In this document: positions 1-10,279 of the stretch, piece after piece
Layout: the number at the start of each line of letters is the position of its first letter
Position numbering within the stretch: position 1 is the first letter of the stretch
From: Echinarachnius parma
Taxonomy: Eukaryota > Echinodermata > Echinoidea > Clypeasteroida > Echinarachniidae
Direction: 5' to 3'
Assembly: GCA_037951105.1 (NCBI GenBank)
Contig: JBAMJV010007390.1
Span: forward strand, 124,001-188,000
DNA: 64,000 bases
The notes under the pieces: model-generated
The model's input: only the letters and a program-made list of their open reading frames with translations
What the model was told of the DNA's origin: nothing
Database searches by the model: none
Program-made: the position numbers and the translations under genes

Positions 1-179
1 ATTCACTTAGTCCTACCGTACTGCCCCCAGTGCTAATATTTATATATAACAAGAACCACAAGTTTGTTTAAAAGAACATAATTGGTCATGGCCTGGATAC
101 TATGAACAAGCCAACATTTGGTTCCTACTGTATGTTCCTAATGCTATTTTTCCAAAGCAAAATCACAAAGTTTGTTCAC

Positions 180-375
180 CTTCAGGACAAAGGAAGCTGA
201 CTTCGTAGTCTGCACACGTCCCGCTCGTCTGGTCAGAATCGTAGCAGACAAGACCGCCCTCGCTATTGAGAGTGCAAGGTCGTTGCAGGACGTTACCGAC
301 CGCATAGTGGCTCTGACCGTCACTCGCACGACGGCAGTCAACACCAGCAGGGTCCGCGCACAATGTTGAGTGCAT
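180..375 (-). CDS. WxxW (Mucin2_WxxW-like) domain, second exon
   Basis: Last exon visible of the minus-strand modular gene; the gene continues past the left edge. It reads in phase 0 from a TTTTGCAG acceptor and ends at a GAAG|GTGAAC donor (phase 1). The reading contains GGLVCYDSDQ, then CADYEVSFLCPE. That pairing of a C-D-Q core with a terminal C-x-DYEV-x-(F/V)-LCP is the C-terminal signature of the WxxW repeat seen in gel mucins and in cartilage intermediate layer protein. The N-terminal half is the next exon upstream (741-820) and the phases match (0/0). The domain is extracellular and disulphide-rich; its ligand is unknown. The reading is clean, with no stop inside. Splice sites were called by eye. 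Confidence 0.85.
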
Positions 376-740
376 CTGCAAAATACAAAATGAGAATTCA
401 TATTATAACTTATAACTTATAAATTATAATGATAAGAAATTGTATTCCTTTAGCATGAACATGTGTATGCATCATGTAAGATTTGTAACTGTCAAAAGCT
501 TACAATTACCAAGAATATAAATGCACTTTTTGAAAATATAATTGAATGATTATTTTCTATTTTTAATTATTCAGACATTAACAAGGTAAACATTGATTCT
601 TATCACAGACAAAATGACACATCTAAAATACAAATATATCCTTTTAAGACACACACCTGCATATATCTACCAATCAACAAGAATAATTATATGATGAAAC
701 TTGTACTTAGCTATTAAAAATGATAGTGAAAATAAATTAC
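376..740 (-). other. Intron between the two WxxW exons
   Basis: AT-rich, with GTAATT donor side at 740 and TTGCAG acceptor side at 376. I see no further element in it. Confidence 0.7.
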
Positions 741-820
741 CTTGTAAATACTGTAGTGGGATTCATCTTCAACACCATCTGAAGGATCATCTGTGTTGTA
801 ATACTCTGTCCACACATTGC
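741..820 (-). CDS. WxxW domain, first exon
   Basis: An 80-bp exon (phase 1 in, phase 0 out) encoding GNVWTEYYNTDDPSDGVEDE followed by SHYSIYK. The W-T-x-(Y/W)-(Y/F)-N-x-DDPSxxxEDE-S-Y order is the N-terminal half of the Mucin2_WxxW module (compare the W-x-x-W-F-D-x-D-x-P pattern); here the second Trp is Tyr. The acceptor is TTTGTTTGTAG and the donor is ACAAG|GTAATT. It joins in frame to the exon at 180-375, and together they give a domain of about 92 residues, the usual size. Confidence 0.85.
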
Positions 821-1231
821 CTACAAACAAATGACAACATAAATGATAACGTATGTGTTAATATTAACCTGTTCCCTACAAGTTTCTGAAATCCCCATAG
901 ACTTTGTACATAGCCCACTAGGTTTCCATAAGCAACAGGTTAACAGTGGTTTTGACAAGTTTTATGTACGGCCAACATTACCTAATAGAGGGAAATGCAT
1001 TTTAAATGGAACTTCCTTCAATGACATGTATCAAAATTGTATATGATGTTACATGTACCTTTATATACTTAATTATCTGTAAGACAAATGAGCATGTAGT
1101 GTAATTTGGAAGGAACTTAATCAAGCTTTAAATATTATCAAATGCAATTCATTTTGAAGATTCATATGGATGGTATTCTTAATAAAGTCTTAATAAAACG
1201 ATCACAGTTCTTAAAAGTGAGTCAAACTAAC
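821..1231 (-). other. Intron between SUEL lectin and WxxW modules
   Basis: AT-rich intron of 411 bp. No mobile element or second gene was recognised. Confidence 0.6.
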
Positions 1232-1393
1232 CGATGCACTCGTAGGTCATGTTGATATACTTGGTGAAACAGTCACACAGCGTGTAGTTGTCTCCCACCG
1301 CACCGAACATCGATTCACTGGTGTGGATAACACAGTGTTCTTTCTTGTCGCACTGTCGCTGCATGCGGTACAGCACCGTGTCCGGATCGCAGT
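1232..1393 (-). CDS. SUEL/rhamnose-binding lectin domain, second exon
   Basis: A 162-bp exon (phase 1 to 1). The reading starts DCDPDTVLYRMQRQCDKKEH and goes on through CVIHTSESMFG, GDNYTLCDCFTKY and MTYECI. The spaced cysteines, the conserved C-x(3)-H-C-x-(I/V) segment and the closing K-Y-(I/L)-x-(V/M)-x-YEC are the C-terminal half of a Gal_Lectin (SUEL-type) domain, as in latrophilins and egg lectins. It is extracellular and expected to bind L-rhamnose or galactose-type sugars. The first half is at 2436-2588. Three decayed copies of the start of this exon lie between the two halves, and this copy is the only one complete to a donor (ATCG|GTTAGT). Confidence 0.88.
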
Positions 1394-1737
1394 CTAAGGG
1401 AAAAATAACAAAATAAAGAATTAAATTAATATATCAGTCAATTAATGTATTAATATGGAAAATACTGCTGAAAACTGCTTGTCTACTAAAAAATCGCCAA
1501 TGTGGTAAAATGAGAGTCGTATACAGCCTAGCTTTCGATCCTAGCAGAATCTTCGTCAGGGCACAAATGACAGTTACTACAGAAAAAACACAGAATATAT
1601 ACCAACATAAACACATGTATGGAAGGGGGGCTGGAAAGAGGAAAGGAGGCGGAGACACAAAACAATGAAAGCAACTGTGAGTGGGTGAGTGTCAGGACTG
1701 CTTGACCAATGTATTAATAAGTACAATACATATCAAT

Positions 1738-1848
1738 TGACTTCAGCTGTGCTGACTGTCGCCTCACTGGTGTTGATGACGCAGTATTCTTTCTTGTTGC
1801 ACTGTCGCTGCATGCGGTACAGAACCGTGTCCGGAGCATACTCACAGT
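1738..1848 (-). pseudogene. Partial duplicate of SUEL second exon, copy A
   Basis: Keeps the acceptor (TTCAG|ACTGTG) and reads DCEYAPDTVLYRMQRQCNKK then EYCVINTSEA, very close to the working exon. It then loses similarity and meets an in-frame stop after EVN. The second half of the exon and its donor are missing, so it could not be used as a cassette without truncating the protein. Confidence 0.85.
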
Positions 1849-1926
1849 CTGAAGTAAAAATAACAAAATAAAGAATTAAATTAATATATCAGTCAAATAA
1901 TTTATTAAGTACAATAAATATCAATT

Positions 1927-2036
1927 GACTTCAGCTGCACTGAATGTCGCCTCACTGGTGTGGATGATGCAGTGTTCTTTCTTGTCGCACTGTTGCTGCA
2001 TGCGGTACAGAACCGTGTCCGGATCATACTCGCATT
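1927..2036 (-). pseudogene. Partial duplicate of SUEL second exon, copy B
   Basis: Reads ECEYDPDTVLYRMQQQCDKK then EHCIIHTSEA after a TAG acceptor. It breaks at the same point as copy A and is followed by the same flank (GCTGAAGTCAATTGATAT), so copies A and B arose by one tandem duplication of an already truncated unit. Confidence 0.85.
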
Positions 2037-2067
2037 CTATTTAAAGGTAAATATAACAATAATATAT

Positions 2068-2153
2068 TGGCTCACTAGTACAGATGATGCCAAGTTTATT
2101 GTCGCAATGTTGCTGCATGCTGTAAAGAACTGTGGTCGGATCATATTCACACT
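2068..2153 (-). pseudogene. Partial duplicate of SUEL second exon, copy C
   Basis: The most diverged copy: ECEYDPTTVLYSMQQHCDNK. Similarity ends near TSEP, and the acceptor is weak (CTCAAG). It is probably the oldest of the three duplicates. Confidence 0.75.
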
Positions 2154-2435
2154 CTTGAGCATAAAACATGAAGAATTCAAATATATCAATTAACCAATCA
2201 ATTTAACTATCATATAAAGCAATGAATAGTCGTATGAAACATTTCATTTTATGCTCTCAAATATCATAAATGAATCAATCAATTAACCAATCAATTAAAC
2301 GATTATATAAATCAATGTCTAAGTCATATAAATTCTTTTGAGTGAAAATTTGAGTGAAATCGATTACTATTTTGTCTCTCGTTCAGTTGTAGAAACAATA
2401 TTATATGAATTTTTTTTAAAGTATGGAAAGCTAAC

Positions 2436-2588
2436 CTGTGGGGTAATGATCATCATAGATGATGCATTTCTCGTTGTGCATCCTTCCATAGAAGGCATTG
2501 GTGATCTGAATGTACTCTCCCTTAGGGCATTGCAGCTTGAGATCCTCATCATCGCAGCGAATCTTTCCCCCTAGGTACAAGGGCGGTC
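2436..2588 (-). CDS. SUEL/rhamnose-binding lectin domain, first exon
   Basis: A 153-bp exon (phase 1 to 1) from a CTCTCAG acceptor to a CACAG|GTTAGC donor. It encodes GPPLYLGGKIRCDDEDLKLQ, then CPKGEYIQITNAFYGR and MHNEKCIIYDDHYPT. The L-x-C-(P/x)-x-G-x-x-I-x-I-x-x-A-x-YGR pattern is the strongly conserved N-terminal half of SUEL-type galactose/rhamnose-binding lectins. Joined to 1232-1393 it makes one lectin domain of about 105 residues, of normal length. Confidence 0.9.
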
Positions 2589-2632
2589 CTGAGAGAAAAA
2601 AGAGGTAGTTAATTAACATTAAACTTCTTGTT

Positions 2633-3356
2633 TACCGTATTTGCTGGTGTATTAACCTCACCTTTTTTCTGACAGAAGAACCCGCAAAGGGGGGGGGGGG
2701 GGGGAGTTGCAGTTAATACACAGAGATGGAGAATATATTCAGTCAGGGGGGTAAGCATGGAATTCATATAAAGTTTAATTATGTTGCAATGATTCCCAGC
2801 ACAGTTTTATCACCTACACAATATGTTTTCCCCTTCAATGACAACCTAAAGTTGGGGGTGCGGTTAATACACAGGTAGGGTTTATACACCAGCCAATACA
2901 TGTATGTAACAAGAATATTACTCCACATGACACTTTAATAACATCTTGAGCGGTTAATACACAGAGATGGAGAAATATATTTCAGTTAGGGGGTAAGTAT
3001 GGCATTCATATAAAGTTTGATTATGTTGCAATGATTCCCAGCACAGTTTTATCACCTACAAAATATGTTTTCCCCTTCAATGACAACCTAAAGTTGGGGG
3101 TGCGGTTAATACACAGGTAGGGTTTATACACCAGCCAATACATGTATGTAACAAGAATATTACTCCACATGACACTTTAATAACATCTTGAGCGGTTAAT
3201 ACACAGAGATGGAGAAAGATATTTCAGTTAGGGGGGTAAGTATGGCATTCATATCAAGTTTGATTATGTTGCAATGATTCCCAGCACAGTTGTATCACCT
3301 ACAAAATATGTTTTCCCCTTCAATGCGGTTCATACGCCGGCCAATACATGTACGTA
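2633..3356. mobile_element. CCGTATTTG-type inverted-repeat element, tandemly expanded inside
   Basis: The left end is TACCGTATTTGCTGGTGTAT. Internal and terminal ends of the form GTTAATACAC plus CCAGCCAATAC are diverged inverted counterparts. The same terminal sequence bounds the better-preserved element at 10976-12222. No coding capacity was seen, so it is a non-autonomous DNA transposon. It lies in the intron between the Ig and SUEL exons. Confidence 0.6.
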
Positions 3357-3405
3357 AGAAGAATATTACTCCACATGACACTTTACTAACATCTTCATCA
3401 CTACA
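2700..3405. repeat. Three tandem ~242-bp units
   Basis: The phrase GTTAATACACAGAGATGGAG recurs near 2714, 2952 and 3197, followed each time by the same sequence through CAATGATTCCCAGCACAG and CTCCACATGACACTTTA. The third unit is shortened near its middle. A G-run of about 17 sits at 2691-2705. This is an internal expansion of the element at 2633-3356. Confidence 0.8.
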
Positions 3406-3550
3406 ACTTCAGTACCACTGTCCCTTTTGAAACATTTAACCCCAAACCACCATAACCATAATGGATTAGGTTTTATACTGTATGTCAAAGTTTTGTCATA
3501 TTTCATTTCACCTTGCCTCTTCTTCGCTCCCTGTTTTCCTATTTCTATAC

Positions 3551-3705
3551 AGTTAAACCTGTCTATATCAGCCAACCTGCCTATAGTGGCCACTCAAAGT
3601 GATCTCTTGCAGAGAAAAACAGTGCAATTGAGTCTATAGAGGTCACTGTCTACAGTGGCCACATTTCTTGTCTCCCTTGGGTGGCCACTATAGACAGGTT
3701 TGACT
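3551..3705. mobile_element. Short inverted-repeat element, GTGGCCAC family, copy 1
   Basis: Ends TTAAACCTGTCTATA and TATAGACAGGTTTGAC are inverted repeats, with several GTGGCCACT motifs inside. Related copies lie at 15338-16375 (interrupted) and 59477-59636. Confidence 0.75.
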
Positions 3706-4020
3706 TCAAAGCGCTTAGAGACTTAAATATATTTGTTGTGATTATGAGCTATATATTTGTTGTGATTATGAGCTATATAAAAATGGTTCATTATCATTAT
3801 AACCATGCTCATCCCCTTCAGCATTAACATCTCCATCATCTTCAGATGAACACAACTATTAAAGTATAGGGTCAAATGAAGGACAGTATGGGATGATAAA
3901 TTGAAATATTTACTTGTGGAAAAATAATGCACATAATTCGATGTCATTTCTTAGTTGTTTCTAATGAGGCTGGCGAAGAGTATAGAAATAATTAGACGTA
4001 CAAATATGCAGTGCTCATAC

Positions 4021-4311
4021 CTTTATGACTGTAAAATGATGACCGATCGCTGCCATGTTGGTTCTTTGCCACGCATGTGTAGTAGCCACGATCATCAAAG
4101 TACGGGTGGAACTGTATCTCGGAAATAACATGATGGTCGTCGATAGCATATGAGACAATGGTTGCATTTTCGTTGCCCTCATACTGGTACCCATCACGGA
4201 TCCACGTGATGTTTGGAAGTGGCATGCCGAAGGCGAGACATTGGATCGTTCCATTATACTCGTAGTGGAGCTTGGTGGAGTTGATGACCTCTAGCACTTC
4301 CGGCTTCTCAT
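4021..4311 (-). CDS. Immunoglobulin-like domain exon
   Basis: A 291-bp exon (phase 1 to 1) encoding 97 residues. It shows the Ig core: Cys in GTIQCLAFGMPLP, Trp in NITWIRDG, and DDRGYYTCVAKNQHG with the D-x-G-x-Y-x-C signature before the second Cys. It is an I-set type domain typical of cell-adhesion and matrix proteins. N-glycosylation sequons are visible (NGT, NIT, NAT). The acceptor is TAAATCAG and the donor is AAAG|GTATGA. The upstream exon I recognise (6886-7124) ends in phase 0, so at least one small exon between them is missing from my reading, or lost. Confidence 0.87.
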
Positions 4312-5190
4312 CTGATTTAAAGAAGAAATGGGATGATAAACATGATTGTAATTCATTGCTGTTGGTAACCCAGTGTATCATGTACTAAAAATATGGAAAT
4401 TGTACAATCTAGCAGGGAACAGGTAAAATAAAGTATAAAGAGTAAAGAATCAGACACCACCTGCTATTAGGAAGTGGTTAATAACGTTAGCATAAAAGTC
4501 CAAGCTGGTTTTTCTCCTTTCAAAAAGCAAGGCCACTTAAAAAAAATTTTTATACAGACGATTTTCTTTTGAAAGCAAAATCGAAACTACATGTAAATAA
4601 TATTTGAGATTGAATTGAATGTTGTAATGGATATGTTATTGCTACCATCGTAATACAATTAAAGAGCAATGCAACTCAAGAATAGAGTTAATCCTACTTG
4701 ATACATCGTAATTTATAAAACATTTCATGGTTATGGAGCCAAATAAGGTAGAGGCAAAGGAACAGATATGTCAACTTTCACAAACCAACACAAGTATTGT
4801 AACCATGTCGTTTTCATAGTGCACTTCTTTTCATCGGATGCGTCCGGAAACGGGCACTATGAATGTTACAGAGGAGAAATAGCTGATAGAATACCTGATG
4901 AAAAGAATAGAAATAGGTGATTAAATTTCCTACATAAGAGCAGGAGAAATTCTCTTCTATCGGTGTCACTCTGCTGAAACAGGCAATATGAAGTTTTTCA
5001 GGAGAAAAATGGGAGAAAATATGATGCACAGCCATGATGTGCGCTGCATGCTATCTAGCTAGCTATTAGGGCCGGGAGTAGGCTTGATAAATTGATTGTT
5101 CTATTTGTATCTTGCATGAATAATAAACTTTGTAAACAAATCCAAATTGATATATATATCGTATATTATATTAAGTACGAAATACATATA
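4312..5190. other. Intron sequence without recognised features
   Basis: AT-rich. Two weakly similar ~55-bp stretches, around 4828 and 4955, share CTTTTC(A/T)TCGG and CAGGAGAAA. No supported exon was found. Confidence 0.5.
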
Positions 5191-5372
5191 AGACCAAATC
5201 GTGAACATAACAATGTTTCAAACTGATCAATAACCAATTTTATGAAAGAATAATGGAATTTTGTTGATAGCGCTGTTATTGTTTTATAGTAGCGATATCA
5301 AAAACAGTCTATTTTTTTTCAATCATTTGGTATTGATCAATTTGAAACATTGTTCTGTTTACAATTTGGTCA
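5191..5372. repeat. Foldback repeat
   Basis: Arms of about 45 bp: AGACCAAATCGTGAACATAA at the left is the inverted counterpart of GTTTACAATTTGGTC at the right, both including CAATGTTTCAAA and TGATCAATA. It looks like a small hairpin transposon relic. Confidence 0.7.
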
Positions 5373-5639
5373 CAACAAATAGATAAAATATACACAGGAA
5401 GTACCAACATAATAGCTTTTATAAATGAAGAATCTAAAAAAGAATGTTATTTTCCATGGGGTATGAATAATTTTGAGGACAACTGTATATACAGTTTGCA
5501 TGAATACTTATTCTTGTATTCCTAATGCCAACCAATAAAATGTAAATTTTCATGTCACACCTATATTTCCATTGATTTTTGGCCTATTTTTTGGCCATTT
5601 TCAATACAAATATATTAAACTAACAATGCAAACTCAATA

Positions 5640-6650
5640 TAAACAGACACAAAATGCAACAAAAGTTTGATTAAAACCTGGCATTGGCATGTAAAATGAG
5701 TCCTATTACCTTGACCTCATCCTCATTACTCCAACAATTTGTTTTGCTACGTTGCCTCTTTAAGATACATTCAGGTACCAAGTTTTAGTGAAATAGGACA
5801 CTAAACAATAAGTTCTTGTAATTTGCCATTACAAGCAATTTTCGCATTTATATTCCTGTGACCTTGGTCTTTGACCCATTGACCCAGAGATGCCATCCTT
5901 TACATACCAACAAAAATATGCTGAGGTAAAAAACAGTATTTTTTAACCAAAAATAAGTCTTTTTTTAGGTTGACTACCTATGAGGTTAAAATCAAAAATT
6001 TTCGCAAAGTTGTTTTCGTGCAGCAAAAATACTCTTTACATTTGCATTAATATAAAAGTTTATTCAGTCGATCACATAGCGTTTTTTAGACTGTTTTCAA
6101 ATACATTACTTTTAAAATATTTTTTTCAGGGTTCAACCTAATTCTTTTTGCCATTTACGAGAGTTACTGTATGGTGAGGAGGAGAAGGATGAACAAAAAG
6201 AAAGCTTTTTTTTTTCTTCAAAAAACGTTTATTTTTTCGAAAACATACTGCCGTATTTACACAAAAAAACGTACTAAAAACGGCAAAATCTTACTACTTG
6301 GAATCTCTGTTGACCCCAAAATCTGATCAGATCTTTGCTACCCCAATAAACTACATTAGTCATACTAAGTTTGAAATTGATTTGTCAACTGGTTGAGAAA
6401 TTTAGAAACAAGGCATTTACATGTATTCATATTTATTAAGTCTTATGACCTTTACCTTTGAACCAATGACTGCTATAATGTAATCAGATCATTGTCACCC
6501 CATATGTACACTAATACCAAGTTTGAAATTGATCCATCAACCGGTTCTTGAGATATCGTGAGAACAAAAAGACGGGACGGACAGATGGACGGACAGACAA
6601 CCCAAGGAACATAATGCCTCCGGCCACTTTGTTGGCGGAGGCATAAAAAT
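5640..6650. mobile_element. Diverged GGAGGCATAA-end element with TGACCTCAT motifs
   Basis: The right end (GACGGACAGATGGACGGACA, then ACATAATGCCTCCGGCCAC, then GCGGAGGCATAA) matches the ends of the tandem-repeat elements at 13024-14411 and 19643-20388. Inside are single, old copies of the CCAAGTTTGAAATTGAT and GACCTTTGACC motifs. The left limit is uncertain. Confidence 0.6.
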
Positions 6651-6885
6651 TGCCTTTTAAAGCTATAAAAGACAAGCCACTATGGGCAGCAACACTAAAA
6701 ATTGTTGGTTGCTAGATTTTATCCAAAACATTTCCATACAAAATTTCAAAGAAATCCGTCATGAAATGTGGCACTAAGAGCACACATAAGAATATGTGGC
6801 GGTGTAATGCTGCTGAATCCAAAATTTCCCCCTGCAGCATACTATCATTTCCTAAATTACATCATAACTACATTATGTATTTTAC

Positions 6886-7124
6886 CTGTCTGTGAGTCAA
6901 GGCCTCTTGTGGAACCACGACAATCCTGCCCCTATAAGTTGCGCCGAGGTACTCCCTGATACCTCTCGGGGAGCACAACTCCTCCGGCACCTCTCTCAAA
7001 GTCCTGTTTCTATTTGACGTGTAGTAAAATTGCACTCTGGCACCTTGTAAATTAAATGTTCTATTTGCAAACTGTCTGAACGCATCTCCATCCATGTCAA
7101 GTCCAACAGACTCCTCATGCAGGC
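6886..7124 (-). CDS. Unidentified exon of the modular gene
   Basis: A 239-bp open exon (phase 1 in, phase 0 out) with an ACCTATTTAG acceptor and an AGACAG|GTAAAA donor. It reads ESVGLDMDGDAFRQFANRTF, NLQGARVQFYYTSNRNRT, EELCSPRGIREYLG and GRIVVVPQEALTHRQ. I do not recognise the domain. The phase pattern 1-to-0 is the same as that of the discoidin N-half exon at 21387-21715, so a very diverged discoidin-type half is possible, but the residues do not show the family signature. One Cys and an N-glycosylation sequon (NRT) are present. Support rests on the clean frame and splice signals. Confidence 0.6.
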
Positions 7125-7578
7125 CTAAATAGGTTATCAATAACAAAGAAAAGACAGATTATTCATTAAGGTTCAGTTACTATGGTTATTTTTTTTACAA
7201 ACAGTAAGATTATATTGACATGCAATCAATGAGGAACATGATATAATTTATGGATTGGATGGCTATAAGTGGCAGGAGGGCAATTCCAAGGTAACAGCGT
7301 GATGGTCAGAGGGTGTTTCTCACGATGAAAGTCTAAATACCTCACTAAATAAAAATGTCCAGAACTAATTTTGATATGCATATGTATATCACAATCCTAC
7401 CAATTATTTACAATAGGATAGAAAACCCAAGATTCCCAATAAATTATGAATTATGAATATCAATATCTGCGGTAACAGCGTGACAGTAAAAGGACATGCT
7501 CAGGCATTAGGCAAACTCTGTGAACTACAAGAACATTTTGCAATTTTGTCACATTGATTCTTTGTAATAGACATCAAC
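7125..7578. other. Intron sequence, nothing recognised
   Basis: AT-rich. The phrase GGTAACAGCGTGA occurs twice (near 7291 and 7471), with a related GGTAACATCGTGACGGTAA near 10000. No further structure was seen. Confidence 0.5.
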
Positions 7579-7804
7579 ATACCTGCCTACATTTGAAAAT
7601 AAAAAATCTTACTCTCATGTGAGCGAATCGCACATTACGAGTGCGGAGCACGAAGTCCTTTGCGGCAGGGGACCAGCTCTAGGGTTCTAGAAGCTCTCTT
7701 GCGCTATCTTAGCCTTATTTTTAAACATAATTATGACCACACTAAATGAGCAATACTTCAATGACAAAAATCATGAATATGTTGGCTTATGAGCTTTTTC
7801 ATAT

Positions 7805-8232
7805 GTGACCTTACACCACAAATCGACCGTTATGTCACTGTGGTAGTTTCTCTTTTATTAGCTAGAATAGTCAAATTTTGATCAAAATATGAGATTTAGG
7901 ATTTTGGTATTTCCTGAATAAGCATATCTCAATCTACCTTCTTGGAAATTTGAGCGTGGGATATCATGTTTAAATATTAACGTTTCATTCAATAAAAGTG
8001 ATCTTATTACAGGTTTGAATAGACACTGATTTTTTAAGCGGCCCATTTCTTCCTTATTTTAGAAATGCTTCAGCCATTTTCCATATCTTTGGCATTCATT
8101 TTGAAATGGTTTGCTTATAGTCCAAATATGACAAATTATATACCATTTTAAAGGTAATGGCTTCTATTTTAATATGAAAATAAGCAAAATCAGTTTTCCC
8201 GACATATTGGTCGTTTTGTGGTGTAAGGTCAC
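7805..8232. mobile_element. Inverted-repeat element with GTGACCTTACACCACAAA ends
   Basis: Terminal inverted repeats of about 24 bp: GTGACCTTACACCACAAATC at the left and the matching TTGTGGTGTAAGGTCAC at the right. TA dinucleotides lie at or next to both ends, consistent with TA target-site choice. It is about 428 bp long and non-coding, so a MITE. Confidence 0.8.
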
Positions 8233-8623
8233 TACATTCATAAAAATATATATGTGTGTATCTATATGCACATTTACCTTTTAAATTTTCTTTTAAACCG
8301 AACCCTTGTTGACTTTCAAATTGGCAAAATTTGGTATGTTTGTGAAGGAAATGTTACTTTTTCTAAGGATATTAACGTAATCCGCGATATAGATGTTGAA
8401 ATTTGACTTAAAAGGTCTTCGAAAATGGGGCAAAAGAGAGCCGTCTCGTTGACTGAAATTCGCTCAATGATCGGCCTGAAAATCGTGACGTCACCGGTTG
8501 AATGGGCCCGGCCGATCAGCTGATCAAGCAAAGCGACGCGCGTGCATTGTATGTACTGCATGTGTTGTGTATATTGCTTTTTGATAACGTACGATCGAGC
8601 TCGACAGTTTTATTTCGAGGAAA

Positions 8624-8749
8624 ATGGAGGAAAATACTCTCGAACTGAGTTTCGCAATGGATTTTTCCGAAGAAGATGAAGAAGAGGACAGGAATGATTC
8701 ATCAGACAGCGACAATGATAACGGGGATTTTGGAGACTTTTGGCGCTAG
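8624..8749 (+). CDS. Short acidic ORF inside a repeat, possibly a transposase N-terminus remnant
   Basis: The ATG at 8624 opens 41 residues, MEENTLELSFAMDFSEEDEE then EDRNDSSDSDNDNGDFGDFW, ending at TAG. A GTGACGTCAC palindrome lies about 130 bp upstream. Acidic Ser/Asp-rich N-termini are common in some DNA transposases, but no catalytic domain follows. It may equally be a chance ORF. Confidence 0.25.
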   Translation: MEENTLELSFAMDFSEEDEEEDRNDSSDSDNDNGDFGDFWR

Positions 8750-8760
8750 TTCACTATTGT

Positions 8761-9062
8761 ACCCGCACTCCTGTGTCGGCACGCTACGCTGCCCGTGACG
8801 CGCTCGTGAAGAGTACCATACGAAACAAATTAATGTAACGTACCCAAAAACAACTAAATCTTCGACCATTGCTCAAATAATGGTCATGATTTCAAAGTAG
8901 TTGGTAAAAAAGATAACTACTTTGAAATCATGACCATTATTTGAGCAATTTTTGAAGATTTAGTTGATTTTGGGTACGTTACATTTGTGTTTCGTAGGGT
9001 ACCTATTCACGAGCGCGGCACGGCCAGCTAGCGGGGCAGCGTGCCGACACCGGAGTGCGGGT
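8761..9062. repeat. Large imperfect palindrome (hairpin), arms ~145 bp
   Basis: Left arm 8761-8902 and right arm 8914-9062 are inverted copies around an 11-bp spacer. Both carry AATGGTCATGATTTCAAAGT and ACCCGCACTCC at the same relative places. The outer parts differ by small indels. It lies within the candidate element 7579-9913. Confidence 0.9.
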
Positions 9063-9148
9063 TTCAATGCGCCCTTCCCCCCAGCATTTTCCCGGCAAAC
9101 TAGTGCATGGACATGGTGCAATTCGCTATACAATTGCCGCAGCCATAC

Positions 9149-9300
9149 GCCAGATCAACAAATCTATCACTTTCATGGCCTCTTCGACATTAGTATTGTT
9201 ATTTTTCACTGTCGGCTTAGAATGCCGACAGAGAAAAATACAATATAATGTCAAAGTCAAAGCTAGAGGCCATGAAAATGATAGTTTTGTCGATCTACCA
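9149..9300. repeat. Second palindrome, arms ~70 bp
   Basis: Inverted arms meet at GTCGGCTTAGAATGCCGAC (9211-9229). Paired blocks include CATGGCCTCT / AGAGGCCATG and CACTGTCGGC / GCCGACAG. It lies 86 bp from the first palindrome. Confidence 0.85.
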
Positions 9301-9913
9301 TACGCCATGCACCTTTTCCCGACTTTGCGACTCGAATTCAACTTTGTCGATACTGGCGAACTCGCGATTTCCACCTCAAAACCATGCCTGAAATCTTCAC
9401 TTCCTTCAGACATTTCCACCATTCTCCGATTTTGCAGATATCAGGTCGAATCTAACAAGAAAAATGACATTGACAAGGACGGCGTTCTATCGATTGAGCA
9501 GGGCAGCATAACTCGCGCGAGCTGGACTGGGGGATCGTTGGGGAAGGCAAAGGGTACTATGGTACTACCGCTCTACCGTCCGCGGCCGCCGTACGCGGGG
9601 TGGTTTGGGCCTAGTCAACCTGTGACGTCATCAAATTACCCTGCACCAAATCGCCGTCAAACGGCGAAAATCGGGGTTCAGAATAAGAGTTTAAATTTGC
9701 TTTTAATTGTTTTCTGGGCGGTGTTAGGGCTTCAAAATTAACCTTTTCATGCTCAGTATGTTCTCAGCTTTCAGAAGAGGTACAATATGCATATTATAGG
9801 ATTTTCATTGAGTTTTCGGTTTAAGGCTTAAAATTCATACTGTTCCGATTTTTAACCATTTTCGAATGAAAAAATTGGAACAAATACGACAAAATCGGAC
9901 TGGTTGGCAGGTA

Positions 9914-10279
9914 AGTATCAAGGTATTACATCCAAATAAATATGTAGAAAACATCCAATGTTCATAATAAATATATCATAAACGTATCTGTGCATGGTAA
10001 CATCGTGACGGTAATACAGTGACCTCTGAATCGGACATGTAATATACATGTATATGGGAGATATTGATGAGATGAATATAAGATTATACAATTTTGATGT
10101 AGTGATTCAGAATCTATACAGAACTAGTTGTATGGGTAATATAACCCAGATGCACTGAAATGATGGTTCGCATGAAACAAATTTGCAGCCTAGCGCCCTC
10201 TATTGATCAAAAAATGTTTTCAGACATAACTGAAAATATTATCTTTTCAGAATTTAAACACAACAAAATTAAGTCCCCC
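9914..10279. other. Intron sequence, nothing recognised
   Basis: AT-rich spacer between inverted-repeat elements. No coding or repeat signal was seen beyond a GGTAACATCGTGACGG motif. Confidence 0.5.

Larger units (their letters stand above)
7579..9913. mobile_element. Candidate composite DNA transposon
   Basis: Possible termini are TACCTGCCTACATTTGAAAA on the left and GACTGGTTGGCAGGTAAGTA on the right, inverted with respect to each other over about 10-12 bp. It contains an inner inverted-repeat element (7805-8232), two hairpins (8761-9062, 9149-9300) and a short acidic ORF. GC content and CpG density from 8470 to 9740 are well above the flanks. The outer limits are tentative. Confidence 0.4.

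Noticed and set aside
9055-9741. 228-codon plus-strand ORF
   Set aside because: It spans the arms of the palindrome at 9149-9300 and transposon-like DNA; no domain recognised and the front part reads through inverted repeats.
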